From the NCBI RefSeq assembly GCF_003952465.1, contig NZ_CP034448.1, forward strand, positions 2,333,001 through 2,397,000: a stretch of DNA of 64,000 nucleotides, read 5' to 3'. Positions within the stretch are counted from its first letter, which is position 1. Every line of letters begins with the position of its first letter. The position numbers and the translations under genes were made by a program. The notes below the pieces were generated by a model. That model saw only the letters and a program-made list of their open reading frames with translations. It did not search any database and had not been told where the DNA came from. This DNA comes from Mesorhizobium sp. M1B.F.Ca.ET.045.04.1.1 (lineage in GTDB: Bacteria > Pseudomonadota > Alphaproteobacteria > Rhizobiales > Rhizobiaceae). Positions 26,780-35,750 of the stretch are shown in pieces.

Positions 26780-28354
26780 ATGACCACCGTCGGCGCTGGT
26801 TTCAGGCTCGTGCGAGCCGGCTGGGTGCTGGTCCGCGAGGGCGTCGTCGCGGCGCTGCCCGGCGAAGAGCTCTCCGGCATGCCGAAGCTCGGCTGGCAGC
26901 TGGCGCGCGTGCTTACCCGCCGCCGCGCGAGAAAGCATCTGCGCGGCGACCGGCTGGCGCAGGCGGTGGTGCGGTTGGGGCCGTCCTATGTCAAGCTCGG
27001 CCAGTTCCTCGCGACGCGACCCGACGTCGTCGGCAACGACATGGCAGTCGACCTCGCCCTGCTGCAGGACAAGATGCACACCTTCCCGAAGGCGGAGGCG
27101 ATCGCGGCGATCGAGGCCTCGCTCGGGCGCAGGATCGACGATCTCTATGCCAGCCTTGGCGAGCCGGTGGCGGCCGCTTCGATCGCCCAGGTGCACAGCG
27201 CCGAAGTCGTTCGCGACGGAATGATTTCGCGTGTGGCGGTGAAGGTGATCCGGCCGGGGGTGCGTCGCCACTTCTTCCACGATCTCGAAAGTTATTTCCT
27301 CGCCGCCCGCCTGCAGGAAAAATACATCCCTTCGTCACGTCGCCTGCGTCCGGTCGAGGTGACCGAGACGCTGGCGCAGACCACCAAGATCGAGATGGAT
27401 ATGCGGCTCGAGGCGGCGGCATTTTCCGAGCTCGGCGAGAACACCAAGGACGATCCGGGCTTCCGCGTGCCCGCTGTCGACTGGGAAAGGACCGGTCGCG
27501 ATGTAATCACCATGGAGTGGATCGACGGCATCAAGATGAACGATCTCGCCGGCCTGGCCGCCGCCGGCCACGACCTCAAGGCGATCGCCGCCAACCTCAT
27601 CCAGTCGTTCCTCAGGCACACACTGCGTGACGGCTTCTTCCATGCCGACATGCATCCCGGCAACCTTTTCGTAGAGCCGGACGGCACCATCGTTGCTGTC
27701 GATCTCGGCATCGCCGGCCGGCTCGGAAAGAAGGAGCGGCGCTTTCTCGCCGAGATCCTCTACGGCTTCATCGTGCGTGACTACCGCCGCGTCGCCGAGG
27801 TGCATTTCGAGGCCGGCTACGTGCCGCGCCGGCACAATGTCTCGGCCTTCGCGCAGGCGATCCGCGCCATCGGCGAGCCGATCCACGGCCAGTCGGCCGA
27901 GACCATCTCGATGGCCAAGCTTCTGACGCTGTTGTTCGAAGTCACCGACCTTTTCGACATGGCGACACGGACCGAACTGGTGCTGCTGCAGAAGACGATG
28001 GTGGTGGTCGAGGGTGTCGCCCGCACGCTCGATCCGGCCTTCAACATGTGGAAGACGTCGGAGCCCGTGGTCAGCGACTGGATCGCCAGCAATCTAGGCC
28101 CGCGCGGCATGCTTGGCGACGCGCGCGACGCCGGCAAGGCGCTGGTGGCTTTGGCGAGGCAGGCGCCGGATATTGCGGCCCGCACCGAGCGGCTGTCGCG
28201 CGAGATCGATCTGATGGCCGAGCACGGCCTTCGCTTCGACGACGCGACCGCGCACGCCATCGGCAAGGCCGAGGCGCGCCATACGCGCTCAGGCCGCATG
28301 GCGCTGTGGGTGATCGCGCTGACCCTCGTCTACATTGCGTGGCGAATTTTCTGA
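26780..28354 (+). CDS. ubiB: UbiB-type atypical kinase for ubiquinone biosynthesis
   Basis: 524 residues, ADCK/UbiB family. The family-specific KxGQ motif is SYVKLGQFLATRPD; the Ala-rich loop replacing the P-loop is VAAASIAQVHSAEV; the kinase lysine is in VAVKVIRPGV; catalytic segments are FFHADMHPGNLFV and VDLGIAGRLGK. Two C-terminal hydrophobic stretches (MALWVIALTLVYIAWRIF) anchor it to the membrane. It assists lipid-bound ubiquinone intermediates. Confidence 0.95.
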   Translation: MTTVGAGFRLVRAGWVLVREGVVAALPGEELSGMPKLGWQLARVLTRRRARKHLRGDRLAQAVVRLGPSYVKLGQFLATRPDVVGNDMAVDLALLQDKMHTFPKAEAIAAIEASLGRRIDDLYASLGEPVAAASIAQVHSAEVVRDGMISRVAVKVIRPGVRRHFFHDLESYFLAARLQEKYIPSSRRLRPVEVTETLAQTTKIEMDMRLEAAAFSELGENTKDDPGFRVPAVDWERTGRDVITMEWIDGIKMNDLAGLAAAGHDLKAIAANLIQSFLRHTLRDGFFHADMHPGNLFVEPDGTIVAVDLGIAGRLGKKERRFLAEILYGFIVRDYRRVAEVHFEAGYVPRRHNVSAFAQAIRAIGEPIHGQSAETISMAKLLTLLFEVTDLFDMATRTELVLLQKTMVVVEGVARTLDPAFNMWKTSEPVVSDWIASNLGPRGMLGDARDAGKALVALARQAPDIAARTERLSREIDLMAEHGLRFDDATAHAIGKAEARHTRSGRMALWVIALTLVYIAWRIF

Positions 28355-28427
28355 CCGCTGCATGCCTTGCTGCCATTTGATTGCATTGCTATCATTGCTT
28401 GCGTCAGTTTGAGGCGAATGCAATCAC

Positions 28428-29900
28428 ATGGCCAGCATAACGATCCGCAACCTCGATGACGAGGTCAAGGACTTGCTCCGGCAACTGGCGGCCGAAAATG
28501 GCTGCTCGATGGAGGAGCAGGCGCGGCTGATGATCCGCGCGGCGGTTGAAGGCCGCGCAGGGCAGGCCGACCGCATCGACCAGATCGAGAAGACGCTGCG
28601 TGTGCTGACAGGCTCCAGTCGGCAGGCACTCCCCATCGCTGCCTTATCCGGTAAGCCACCAATTCGGGGAACGCTTTCCGGCAAACGCATCCTGCTTGTC
28701 GTCGGCGGCGGCATCGCCGCCTATAAATCGCTCGACCTGATCCGGCGCCTGCGCGAGCGCGGCGCTTCAGTCCGGGCGGTGATGACGGCCGCCGCGCAGG
28801 AGTTCGTCACCACGTTGTCGGTCGGCGCGCTTTCAGCCGACCACGTGTTCACTGACCTTTTCGATCGCAATGACGAGCATGATGTCGGCCATATAAGGCT
28901 GTCGCGCGAGGCAGATCTGCTGGTCGTGGCGCCGGCGACCGCCGACCTGATGGCCAAGCTCGCCAACGGCCATGCCAATGACCTTGCCTCGACCGTGCTT
29001 CTGGCCACCGACAAGAAGGTGCTGATGGCGCCGGCGATGAATCCGAAAATGTGGTCGCATCCGGCGACGCGCCGCAACCGGGCGACCTTGCAGAAGGACG
29101 GCATCGCCTTCGTCGGCCCGGCCAAGGGCGAGATGGCGGAAAGCAACGAGGCCGGCGAGGGCCGCATGGCCGAGCCGCTGGAGATCGTGGCCGCGATCGA
29201 GGCCATGCTCGACGAGAAGCCGAAGCCGCTTGCCGGCCGCAGGATCATCGTCACCTCGGGGCCGACGCATGAGCCGATCGACCCGGTGCGCTACATCGCC
29301 AACCGCTCCTCCGGCAAGCAGGGTCATGCGATCGCGGCGGCGCTGGCGAAGCTTGGCGCCGACGTCCGGCTCGTATCCGGGCCGGTCAACATCGCCGATC
29401 CGGCCGGGGTTACGACCACGCATGTCGAGACCGCGGCCGAGATGAAGGAGGCGGTCGAGCACCTTTTGCCGGCGGACGCGGCGGTTTTCGTCGCCGCGGT
29501 CGCCGACTGGCGAACGGCCAACGCGGCCGGCGAGAAGATCAAGAAGGTGGCGGGCGAGGGACCGCCTTCACTGCGGATGGTCGAGAATCCCGACATCCTC
29601 GCGGGGGTCGGCCATCACAGCCAGCGGCCGGGCCTCGTCGTCGGCTTCGCCGCCGAGACGCAGGATCTCATCAGCAACGCCGAGGCGAAGCTGAAGAAAA
29701 AGGGCGCCGATTTCATCGTTGCAAACGATGTCTCGCACGAGAGCGGTATCGGCTCGTCCGGCGTGATGGGCGGCGACCGCAACAAGGTGCGCATCGTCTC
29801 GCGCTCCGGCGTCGAGGAATGGCCGGAGATGGGCAAGGACGAGGTGGCGGCGCGGCTCGCCGACTTGATTGCCGAGCGGCTGAAGACGATCGTGGTCTAA
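28428..29900 (+). CDS. coaBC: CoaBC with an N-terminal ribbon-helix-helix (FitA-like) domain
   Basis: 490 residues. About residues 1-42 form a ribbon-helix-helix antitoxin-like domain (SITIRNLDDEVKDLL and GCSMEEQARLMIRAAVEG), joined by a linker to standard CoaBC. CoaC (about 88-265) has GGGIAAYKSLDLIRRL, catalytic His in GHIRLSREAD and APAMNPKMW. CoaB (about 270-490) has NRSSGKQGHAIAAALA, AAVADWR and the end of an NTP-dependent ligase. It makes 4'-phosphopantetheine from phosphopantothenate and cysteine. Ordinary CoaBC begins around SGKRILLVVGGG; no ATG lies between the two parts, and the only in-frame alternative start codon is GTG at 28602 with weak ribosome site. The fusion therefore looks real. 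Confidence 0.9.
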   Translation: MASITIRNLDDEVKDLLRQLAAENGCSMEEQARLMIRAAVEGRAGQADRIDQIEKTLRVLTGSSRQALPIAALSGKPPIRGTLSGKRILLVVGGGIAAYKSLDLIRRLRERGASVRAVMTAAAQEFVTTLSVGALSADHVFTDLFDRNDEHDVGHIRLSREADLLVVAPATADLMAKLANGHANDLASTVLLATDKKVLMAPAMNPKMWSHPATRRNRATLQKDGIAFVGPAKGEMAESNEAGEGRMAEPLEIVAAIEAMLDEKPKPLAGRRIIVTSGPTHEPIDPVRYIANRSSGKQGHAIAAALAKLGADVRLVSGPVNIADPAGVTTTHVETAAEMKEAVEHLLPADAAVFVAAVADWRTANAAGEKIKKVAGEGPPSLRMVENPDILAGVGHHSQRPGLVVGFAAETQDLISNAEAKLKKKGADFIVANDVSHESGIGSSGVMGGDRNKVRIVSRSGVEEWPEMGKDEVAARLADLIAERLKTIVV

Positions 29901-30003
29901 AGCGCGTCGCGATCTTTCAGATTCGCTCCGTGCGCTTTAGGCTTTTGATTTTACGCATGTCTTTGTCCCGAAACCGGTCCCACTTTCGGGAGACATGCTT
30001 TAG
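29897..30003. repeat. Intergenic repeat with two stem-loops between convergent genes
   Basis: The element begins CTAAAGCGCGTCGCGATC and ends with GAGACATGCTTTAG. It has two hairpins: AAAGCGC with GCGCTTT, and CATGTCT-TTGT-CCCGAAA with TTTCGGGAGACATG. It ends on both sides with TAAAGC or its complement, so it supplies the stop codons of both convergent genes (coaBC and the MFS gene). It matches the common palindromic repeat class of rhizobia. Confidence 0.65.
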
Positions 30004-31481
30004 CCGGTCGCTTGCTGGGGCCGGAGAGCCGGCAACGCGATCCGCAGCGCGGCGATGCAGCCCAGGATCCCAAGCGGCACGAAGGCCAGGAACAGCCAGC
30101 CGGCCACGCCCGCGGCCGCTTCGCTGTTCAGGCCTTCGGAAAAACCGCTGGCGTTGGCGACGATGCCGGCAAGGGCTGCGCCCACCGCATAGCCGATGCG
30201 CTGCATGGTCGGCACGGCGGCCGACGCGATCGTCTGCTCGCCCTCGCGGGCCGAGGCGACGATGACGCGTGTGAGGAACGGCCAGCAGACGCCGAAACCG
30301 CCGCCCTGCAGCAGGGCGCAGAACAGGATCAGCGGGATCGAGCCCGACGGGATGGTGTAGGCGAAGCCGGCGAGGCCGGAGGCGATCATCAGCGCGCCGA
30401 TGACGATGATCAGCCGTTCGCGTTCCAGCGGCGCATTGGCGATGAGGATCGACAGGATCGACCAGGCGATCGATTCGGCGGCAATGATGTAGCCGGTGGT
30501 CAGGATCGGGATGCCGTGAAGCGTGGTCAGAAGCAGCGGCCCGTAGATGGTGAAGGTGCAGGTGGCCACCGAGAATGCCGCAACCATGGTCATGCCGCTG
30601 CCCAGCGGCGAGCGCCATGAGAACAAAGGCGACGGGAAGAGGCGCGAGCGCGGCCTCAGCGCATCGATGCGGAAGAACAGCGCCAGGCCGATCAGGCCGA
30701 TGAGGAGCAGCAGCGACGAGCGCAGCAAGGCAATGTCGACGCCGGCGGCGGCGATCAGCACCACGCTGATGGCGAGACAGGCAAGTGCGGCATAGGGGAA
30801 GGGCGGCGCAGTGCCGTTGCCCGCCTGCGGCTTCGTCGCCTCGGGCGTGTCGAGCACGATGAAGCTTGCCAGCGCCATCGCCGCGCCGCCGAACGTGAAG
30901 ACGCCGAAGGCCCAGCGCCACGACAGGAACTCGGTCATAACAGCGCCGAGCATCGGTCCGCTGAAGGCGGCGACGCCCCAGATGGCCGACATGATGCCGA
31001 AGAGCTGCGGCCAGATGTTGCGTGCAAACAGGCGCTCGACCGAGACGAAGGCCAGCGACACCAGCGCGCCGCCGCCGAGGCCCTCGACCAGGCGCCCGGC
31101 GAGGAACACAGGCATGGAAGGCGCCGCGGCGCAGATCAGCGCCCCGGCCGCGTAGAGGAGGGCGGCGACCATCATGTTGGAGCGCAGCGCGACATAGCTC
31201 ACCAGCCGGCCGGCCGCCGCACCCGCGACAATGGCGCCGAGCTCATAGATGGCCAGCGACCAGCCGACCAGTTGCACGCCAGCCAGATCGCCGACCATGG
31301 CCGGCATCACCGTCGCCACCATCGTCTCGTTGGTGGCATGCAGCAGGATGCCCAGGCTGATGAAGCAGAAGCGCGCCAGGTCGCCGCTTGCCCACAGCGC
31401 CCGCCAATCCACCTTGTTACGGGCCACCCTGTTGCGGGCCACCTTGTTGCCGCCCGCCTTGTTGCCGCTTGCTGCCGTCAC
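30000..31481 (-). CDS. Major facilitator superfamily transporter (drug exporter type)
   Basis: 493 residues and about 14 predicted membrane segments, suggesting the DHA2 type. Motif region GRLVSYVALRSNMMVAAL between helices 2 and 3 and GIMSAIWGVAAFSGPMLG are typical. It probably exports a hydrophobic compound using the proton gradient. The N-terminal 24 residues (AASGNKAGGNKVARNRVARNKV) are encoded by short tandem DNA repeats and precede the first helix; they are unlike family members and may be a start-choice artefact. The stop is formed by the end of a repeat element. Confidence 0.85.
   Translation of the reverse strand: MTAASGNKAGGNKVARNRVARNKVDWRALWASGDLARFCFISLGILLHATNETMVATVMPAMVGDLAGVQLVGWSLAIYELGAIVAGAAAGRLVSYVALRSNMMVAALLYAAGALICAAAPSMPVFLAGRLVEGLGGGALVSLAFVSVERLFARNIWPQLFGIMSAIWGVAAFSGPMLGAVMTEFLSWRWAFGVFTFGGAAMALASFIVLDTPEATKPQAGNGTAPPFPYAALACLAISVVLIAAAGVDIALLRSSLLLLIGLIGLALFFRIDALRPRSRLFPSPLFSWRSPLGSGMTMVAAFSVATCTFTIYGPLLLTTLHGIPILTTGYIIAAESIAWSILSILIANAPLERERLIIVIGALMIASGLAGFAYTIPSGSIPLILFCALLQGGGFGVCWPFLTRVIVASAREGEQTIASAAVPTMQRIGYAVGAALAGIVANASGFSEGLNSEAAAGVAGWLFLAFVPLGILGCIAALRIALPALRPQQATG
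31395..31475 (-). repeat. Short tandem repeats encoding the MFS N terminus
   Basis: Units close to CACCTTGTTGCGGGC occur in series with variations (CTTGTTACGGGCCACCC, TGTTGCGGGCCACC, TTGTTGCCGCCCGCC, TTGTTGCCGC). They are in frame and encode a GNK/ARNKV-like tract. Replication slippage could alter the N terminus without breaking the frame, since units are multiples of three. Confidence 0.5.
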
Positions 31482-31718
31482 GCCGATCTCCCTGATGCCA
31501 TTCGCAGCCTCATTCGCTTTTGAAGGAGGCGCCAGATCCAGTTCGGCATGGCTTGTAGAACCTCAAGCGAGGTTGAGCTCAAGAGGCTTTTCAGCGATAT
31601 CGCGGCTGCGGACAGAGGCACGAATTCAAGCACAAGCGATCAGCGCGCCAATAAGAATACGGCCCGGAACGAGTGTCCCGAGCCGCATCCGTTCTGATCG
31701 AACGGCCGATCGAAAGCT
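31482..31718. other. Intergenic region between MFS and DUF992 genes
   Basis: 237 bases. Near the DUF992 end there is an imperfect hairpin (CGGCCCGG-AACGAGTGT-CCCGAGCCG, about 31661-31687) that may end that transcript. The promoter of the MFS gene should lie next to 31481. Nothing else recognised. Confidence 0.4.
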
Positions 31719-32195
31719 TCACTTGTAGGAGTGGACGAGGTCCAGCGAGGCCACGGTGACGGCCAGATTGACACCGGTCTGGGCCTGGACGCTGAGCGGC
31801 TCCAGCATGAAGGCGCCGTCCAGGCCGCCGACCAGGAGATTGGCGCCGCCGCCGGTCACGACGCTCGCCTCGGCGTTGACGCCGTAATAGCTGCCGGCGA
31901 GATCGCCCGCGTCATGGCTGCGGGTTGCGGCGAGAACCGCCCAGACAAGCTGGCCCTGATGCGTCTGGCCGACATCGACGCCCAGCTTGGAGATCATGCC
32001 CGTGTAGATCTCGGCCGGACCGTGATGGGAGGGGCGGAAGACGCAGGAGACGCCTTTGTTGGAGGTGATGACATAGCCGGTACCCCCGTCGATGGTGCAA
32101 TCGAGCGTGCCGAGCCGGAGCGTGCCGGCGTTGACTGGAGAAGCGAGGACCGTGGCGGCAAGCGCGGCGGCGGCACAGGCAAGTGTCTTGATCAT
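31719..32195 (-). CDS. DUF992 family secreted protein
   Basis: 158 residues with a signal peptide (MIKTLACAAAALAATVLASPVNA). The mature part begins GTLRLGTLDCTIDGGTGYVI and has SCVFRPSHHGPAEIYTGMIS and the Gly-rich core DLAGSYYGVNAEASVVTGGGANLLVGG; this is the DUF992 family of unknown function, frequent in Rhizobiales. A pair of cysteines (DCTID, VSCVF) may form a disulfide. The start at 32195 follows from the signal peptide and AAGGACC-type ribosome site. Confidence 0.85.
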   Translation of the reverse strand: MIKTLACAAAALAATVLASPVNAGTLRLGTLDCTIDGGTGYVITSNKGVSCVFRPSHHGPAEIYTGMISKLGVDVGQTHQGQLVWAVLAATRSHDAGDLAGSYYGVNAEASVVTGGGANLLVGGLDGAFMLEPLSVQAQTGVNLAVTVASLDLVHSYK

Positions 32196-32397
32196 TGGAA
32201 AGGTCCTTTCGCGAAAATTGGCCTCGGTTAACGGTCGAGGTGCGTGGAGCGTTCCGCCGAAAACTTGGCGCGAGCGTGGCAAGGGATGACGCATTGCGCC
32301 GGGCGGTTAACGGATCGCAACCGGCGTCTCAGCGCCGCAACACTGCGATCGCCGGCGACGACCGGGAGCGTGCCGCACATCCAGCGTCAGCCTCCGA

Positions 32398-33261
32398 TCA
32401 GCTGGCGCTGCCGGAGGTGCGCGACAGGCCGTCCTTGGCCGGCTGGTAGTTCGGGTCGAGGTGGACAGCCTCACGGTAGGACTTGGCTGCCCTTACCTTG
32501 TCGCCGCGCTTTTCATAGATCAGCGCCTGGTTGGCCCAGGCCTCCGCGTTCTTGCCGTCGAGCTTGATGGCCATGTTGAAATCGGAGAAGGCGTTGTCCT
32601 CGTCGCCGGTCGCCAGATAGGAGAGGCCGCGGCCGTTGTAGGGCTCGGCGGCGTCCGGCGCCAGCGAGATCGCGGTCGAGAAATCCTCGATGGCGAATTT
32701 GTGCTGGCCCTGGCTCTGATAGATCAGGCCGCGATTGTGGTAGGCGCGGGCGTCGGTCGTATCGAGCTGGATCGCCTTCTGGAAGTCGTTGAACGCATCC
32801 TGGGTGCGGCCACCCTTGCGGTAGAGATTGCCGCGGCCGATATAGGCGGCGTCGTAATTCGCGTTGATCTGGATCGAGCGGTTGTAGTCGGCAAGCGCTG
32901 CTTGCTGGTTGCCGAGGAAGCGTTGGATGAGCGCCCGGTTCGAATAGGCCTGGTAGAAATTCGGGTTGAGCTGGATCGCCGTGTCGAAATCCTTCAGCGC
33001 CGCCTGGTACTGGCCGCCACGACCATAGGCCGAGCCACGCACATTGTAGCCTTCGGGATCCTGCGGGTTACGCTGGATGACCGCCGATAGCGAGGAGATG
33101 TTCTCGGTCGACCCTTGCGCCTTGTCGATTGAGCTGAATTCGCCAGTCGGGGTCGTCTGGCATGCTGCAAGCGTCAGGCCCGAAAGCAGGGCCGCCGTCA
33201 GGGCGAAGCCGCGAAAAGCGGTTCTGCGCTCCACGGAAATTGCGTTCATCTTTGTCCTCAC
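32398..33261 (-). CDS. TPR-repeat lipoprotein
   Basis: 287 residues. A lipobox (LSGLTLAACQTT, lipidated Cys at about 34) follows the signal sequence; the start may also be the ATG five codons later. From about residue 55 it consists of six or more TPR repeats (GYNVRGSAYGRGGQYQAALKDFDTAIQLNPN pattern repeated). The role is probably protein contact at the inner face of the outer membrane or in the periplasm; its partners are unknown. It is not obviously in an operon with DUF992 downstream, which starts 200 bases away. Confidence 0.85.
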   Translation of the reverse strand: MRTKMNAISVERRTAFRGFALTAALLSGLTLAACQTTPTGEFSSIDKAQGSTENISSLSAVIQRNPQDPEGYNVRGSAYGRGGQYQAALKDFDTAIQLNPNFYQAYSNRALIQRFLGNQQAALADYNRSIQINANYDAAYIGRGNLYRKGGRTQDAFNDFQKAIQLDTTDARAYHNRGLIYQSQGQHKFAIEDFSTAISLAPDAAEPYNGRGLSYLATGDEDNAFSDFNMAIKLDGKNAEAWANQALIYEKRGDKVRAAKSYREAVHLDPNYQPAKDGLSRTSGSAS

Positions 33262-33381
33262 TGCCGCGGCGCCGTCAGTCCGTTCCCTCTCCGAACCGGC
33301 TCGAATGCATAAACAAAAAGGTGGCGGCGATTCCGCATCGCGCCACCCTCGGTATCCTTCGAAAAGGACGAAAAATTGGCG

Positions 33382-33648
33382 TTATGAGCGCGGCGAGCGC
33401 GATGCGCCGGCAGCACCAGCCGGAGCCGGGCGCGGGGTCATCGGCAGCAGGCCTTCGCGCTGAGCGCGCTTGCGGGCCAGCTTGCGCGCGCGGCGCACGG
33501 CTTCAGCCTTTTCACGGGCACGCTTCTCGGACGGCTTCTCGTAGTGACCGCGCATCTTCATTTCGCGGAAAATACCTTCGCGCTGCATCTTCTTCTTCAG
33601 CGCGCGAAGCGCCTGATCAACGTTGTTGTCGCGGACGAGTACCTGCAC
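33382..33648 (-). CDS. rpsU: Small ribosomal subunit protein S21
   Basis: 88 residues. Begins [19 protein letters not shown], then [16 protein letters not shown] and a basic [20 protein letters not shown] helix; all fit S21, which is needed for initiation on the 30S subunit. The start codon is GTG at 33648, preceded by AGGA; the frame is open upstream but without S21 sequence. The last 15 residues ([18 protein letters not shown]) are a low-complexity tail longer than in enteric S21. Confidence 0.93.
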   Translation of the reverse strand: MQVLVRDNNVDQALRALKKKMQREGIFREMKMRGHYEKPSEKRAREKAEAVRRARKLARKRAQREGLLPMTPRPAPAGAAGASRSPRS

Positions 33649-33826
33649 GTGCAATCCTGTCTTCCGGTTTGAAATCAATAAGGCAAACGACCATAGCCAT
33701 TGTGCCTCCGCGGCGGGTTGCACCGCGAATTGTGGCGGCTGATAGCAGAATCAGGCCGTGCTGTCCACCGTTGATTGCAGGAAACCGCGATCAAAAGCCG
33801 ATGCGCTGCGCCCGCCTGCCCGGCGC

Positions 33827-34213
33827 TCATGCCGTTGCCAAATGGAGACGGGCGAAATCCTCGAAAAACTCGCCATAGTCGCAGGTGATTTCCTCGCCCG
33901 CCGCAATGTCGCGGATGGCGGTGGCGCCGCCATATTGCGAGAAATCCGTGTTCGGCCGCTCGGAATGGTTCATGAAGCGGCCATTGTCGACCTCATAGAC
34001 CATGAAACCGGGCTTGTCGGGGCTCGGATAGGCGTAGCGGTCGAGCAGTTCCCTGAGATGCGACGGCGCCGCCTCGTATTTCTCCATCGGGATCAGCCGA
34101 TCGAAATCCGGGTCGAGCCGCCAGATCGAGGCGCCCTTCCTGACCGGTTCGGCGGCGAAAACACCGACGCCTTCGATGGCGCTCTTGGCGACATAGGTTT
34201 TGATCAGCAGCAT
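33827..34213 (-). CDS. SET-domain protein
   Basis: 128 residues with the core SET methyltransferase motifs: GVGVFAAEPVRKGA at the start, RFMNHSERPNTDFSQ (the NHS knot) and EEITCDYGEFFEDF at the end. Such short bacterial SET proteins may methylate lysines of unknown proteins; the post-SET zinc ligands are absent. The start at 34213 (MLLIKTYVAKSAIEGVGVFA) fits the family. The two neighbours (S21 and an SDR) give no clue to its job. Confidence 0.85.
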   Translation of the reverse strand: MLLIKTYVAKSAIEGVGVFAAEPVRKGASIWRLDPDFDRLIPMEKYEAAPSHLRELLDRYAYPSPDKPGFMVYEVDNGRFMNHSERPNTDFSQYGGATAIRDIAAGEEITCDYGEFFEDFARLHLATA

Positions 34214-34322
34214 CGGTCCGGCCCGTTTTTGACGGGAAACCAAATCGTCAAATCGGACCGGAATGCAAGGCCGCATCGCAATATTTCAGCGGATGAGGAT
34301 GGCTGCCTGCGGGCCAACCGGA

Positions 34323-35081
34323 TCATGTCCGGTTGATCGACACGCCGCCATCGGCAAACAGCGCCGTGCCGGTGGTGAAGCTCGAGGCGTCGGAGGCGAG
34401 GTAGAGCGCCGAACGGGCGATCTCTTCCGGCTGGGCCACACGCTTTAAGGCATGCAGGTTTTCGACAAATGTCCGCGATTCGGGCGTCTTGAATGTCGCC
34501 GCAGGCGTGTCGGTGCCGCCCGGCAGGAGCGCGTTGACGCGAATGGCTTGCGGGCCATATTCGGCAGCGAGCACCTGCGTCAATCCGATCAGGCCGGCCT
34601 TGCTCGCCGCGTAGCTCGTCATGCCGGGCATGCCGACCGTGTGGCCGACAAAGGTGGATGTGAAGATCAGCGAGCCGCCACCCCGCTCGATCATTGCCGG
34701 CACCTGGTATTTCGCGCCGAGAAACGCGCTTGTCAGATTGGTGTCGAGCGTCTCGCGCCATCCCTCCAGCGACAGGTCGGAAATCGATCCCATCTGGCCG
34801 ACGGCGCCGACATTGTTGAAGGCGATGTCGAGACCGCCGAGCCTGTCAACCGCCAGATCGACGAGGGCTTTTGCGTACGCTTCCTCCCTAACGTCGCCAG
34901 CAAGGGCGACAGCAGTGCCATTGGCGTCCTCGATCTCGGCAACCAGCATATCCAGCTCAGCCCGGCGGCGCGCCGCGACGACGAGGCTGGCGCCTTGCTC
35001 GGCGAACAGCCTGGCGGTGGCGCGGCCGATGCCGGAGCTGGCCCCGGTGACGATGGCGACTTTGTTGGTGAGCGCGAACAT
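34323..35081 (-). CDS. Short-chain dehydrogenase/reductase
   Basis: 252 residues, classical SDR. Cofactor motif VTGASSGIGRATA, NNVGAVG, catalytic Ser in IFTSTFVG and YAASKAGLIGL (Tyr and Lys), and C-terminal DGGVSINRT. It uses NAD(P)H; an Arg-rich stretch after strand 2 (AARRRAEL) favours NADP. The start at 35081 is chosen because AGGAGG lies 9 bases upstream; ATG at 35090 is too close to it. Substrate unknown. Confidence 0.9.
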   Translation of the reverse strand: MFALTNKVAIVTGASSGIGRATARLFAEQGASLVVAARRRAELDMLVAEIEDANGTAVALAGDVREEAYAKALVDLAVDRLGGLDIAFNNVGAVGQMGSISDLSLEGWRETLDTNLTSAFLGAKYQVPAMIERGGGSLIFTSTFVGHTVGMPGMTSYAASKAGLIGLTQVLAAEYGPQAIRVNALLPGGTDTPAATFKTPESRTFVENLHALKRVAQPEEIARSALYLASDASSFTTGTALFADGGVSINRT

Positions 35082-35182
35082 TTTCTTCATCCTCCTCTGT
35101 GCCGGTCTTGTCGGCGGGCGGATGCTTGGTCGCAAATCGGCATGGTAGCGGCCACCCGAAACCCGCAAAGACCGCTGTTGCC

Positions 35183-35557
35183 CTACTGCCGCAACAGCCA
35201 ATTCAGTCGGTCCGGCGAGAAGGCGTAGCTGAGGGCAATCAGCAGAGCCATGACAATGCCCGTAGCCGTATGACCGGCCAGATAGAATCCAGCGGCGCCG
35301 CCGAACAGTATGACAAGTTCCAGCACCAGCCTGACGGCGCCTGACACCGGCACCGGGGCCCGGCCCGATCGGCTAGGATCATCGAGCACGGCGAAGGTGC
35401 CCCATAACACAGCAGCGATGAGCGGCAGGGCGATGGCGAGAATCCAGCGCCAGAACTCGACCGGAAAGCTCCAGCCGGCCATGCCGAGGCCAAGCAACGC
35501 GGAAAGCTCGAGCAGAAAGCGCAGGGTCAGATTCCACCAGGCGTTACCCATCATCAT
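35183..35557 (-). CDS. YrdB/DUF2568-like small membrane protein
   Basis: 124 residues with about four predicted membrane segments (WWNLTLRFLLELSALLGLGMAGW, WILAIALPLIAAVLWGTFAVL, LVLELVILFGGAAGFYLAG, ATGIVMALLIALSYAF). The pattern LRFLLEL ... ILAIALPLIAAVLWG ... VRLVLELVILFGGAA fits the YrdB family of unknown function. It lies between the SDR gene and the divergent sox operon; the two promoters face each other over the gap to 35751. Confidence 0.75.
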   Translation of the reverse strand: MMMGNAWWNLTLRFLLELSALLGLGMAGWSFPVEFWRWILAIALPLIAAVLWGTFAVLDDPSRSGRAPVPVSGAVRLVLELVILFGGAAGFYLAGHTATGIVMALLIALSYAFSPDRLNWLLRQ

Positions 35558-35750
35558 CCTCCAGCGTCACGCGACAGGAAGTGTCGCTGAAGTCAGCCAC
35601 GGAAGCCAGATCGGATGCATCATTTTGACCGCGGCGCAAAACGGCAAGCGCCGTCGCAAACAGCGCAAGGATGGCAGCGCGGTTTCGCTAGTGATACACC
35701 TCCCGTGACGGGCGGACGACATCCGCGATTTTTTGGCGCGAGGCTATAAC

